From: a bacterium
GTDB lineage: Bacteria; DYJV01; JALVYZ01
Length of the DNA stretch: 5,217 bases
Assembly: GCA_027037705.1 (NCBI GenBank)
Contig: JALVYZ010000033.1
Coordinates: forward strand, 1-5,217
Reading direction: 5' to 3'
Both the position numbers and the translations under genes were made by a program. Positions 4,947 to 5,217 of the stretch are shown one piece after another. The notes under the pieces were generated by a model. That model was given only the letters and a program-made list of their open reading frames with translations, had not been told where the DNA came from and did not search any database. Within the stretch, counting starts at the first letter, position 1. Each line of letters begins with the position of its first letter.

Positions 4947-5217
4947 ATGATGAAAAGAATCCCTATTATAACAATTTTAACCGTTTTATTTACTATTCTT
5001 TTAGCAACAATATGTTTTGCAGCTCAAACAAAAGCAGGATATAAAGTTGGAGTGGAATTATTCCAGTTAAAAAAAGGTTTTAAATTAATTCCTGCAATTA
5101 TTATGATTGCATTTATATGTCTTTATCTTCTGGTTGGATGGTTCACAAGAGTAAAAACTACAGAAGGTTATTGGGTTGCAGAAAGAAGTATTGGTAGTGT
5201 TGGAAATGGTATGGCAA
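4947..5217 (+). CDS. Sodium:solute symporter (probable acetate permease), N-terminal 90 residues (runs off right edge)
   Basis: The frame opens at ATG 4947 (a second ATG follows at once at 4950) and stays open to the window edge. AAGGGGG ends six bases before the start, and the gene begins one base after the DUF4212 stop codon. Residues 1-25 look like a cleavable signal peptide: MMKR, a hydrophobic core, then ATICFAAQ (20-27) with likely cleavage after an Ala near 25-26. E. coli ActP has a similar N-terminus. A transmembrane helix follows at about 48-66. GYWVAERSIGSVGNGMA (74-90) matches the conserved entry to the next helix in the SSS family (pattern YxVAxRxIxxxxNGMA). Members couple sodium to uptake of acetate or other small acids. 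Next to acs and DUF4212, acetate is the likeliest substrate (inference), though lactate, propionate or pyruvate cannot be excluded. Confidence 0.85.
   Translation, partial: MMKRIPIITILTVLFTILLATICFAAQTKAGYKVGVELFQLKKGFKLIPAIIMIAFICLYLLVGWFTRVKTTEGYWVAERSIGSVGNGMA

Noticed and set aside
1-5217. CRISPR array, insertion sequence, tRNA or rRNA genes
   Set aside because: No regularly spaced repeats, transposase-like frame, terminal inverted repeats or tRNA cloverleaf pattern was seen on either strand.

Overview
The window is AT-rich (roughly one third G+C by eye) bacterial DNA. It holds an acetate uptake and activation locus together with a divergently transcribed signalling or nucleotide-processing operon. 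Strong Shine-Dalgarno (SD) sites, sigma70-like promoters and a clean intrinsic terminator mark it as bacterial. The lineage cannot be fixed from the sequence. The low G+C and the style of the acetyl-CoA synthetase would fit a Deferribacteres-like or other thermophilic or anaerobic respiring bacterium, but that is a low-confidence guess.

Left half (1-2315, minus strand). Read in transcription order from about 2342 leftward, the operon holds four pieces. First is a 79-residue two-helix membrane protein. It overlaps by 11 bases a gene for a multidomain protein with the order cyclic-nucleotide-binding-like domain, CBS pair, DUF294 nucleotidyltransferase-like domain. That gene is broken by a single in-frame TGA at 1757-1759, so it appears as a 109-residue and a 470-residue piece; read through, it would be 624 residues, about the usual length for the family. 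Immediately after it, with no spacer, comes a DnaQ-type 3'-5' exonuclease that runs off the left edge.

Middle (2316-2477). A divergent intergenic region carries back-to-back promoters with -35 boxes 17 bases apart.

Right half (2478-5217, plus strand). An intact acetyl-CoA synthetase (acs, 657 aa) ends in an intrinsic terminator. A second promoter region follows, with a 16-bp perfect palindrome, and then a leader of roughly 100 bases containing an orphan perfect SD sequence. After this come a DUF4212 small symporter subunit and the start of a sodium:solute symporter, probably for acetate or another short organic acid, which runs off the right edge.

How the genes fit together: the symporter pair would import acetate with sodium, and Acs would convert it to acetyl-CoA with release of AMP and PPi. 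The divergent operon encodes ligand-sensing domains (cNMP-like and CBS, the latter a common AMP/ATP sensor) joined to a GlnD/GlnE-like nucleotidyltransferase domain and partnered with an exonuclease. It is a plausible but uncharacterised regulator of this pathway. The points most worth a second look are the in-frame TGA, the function of the DUF294-exonuclease pair, and the control signals upstream of the symporter operon.
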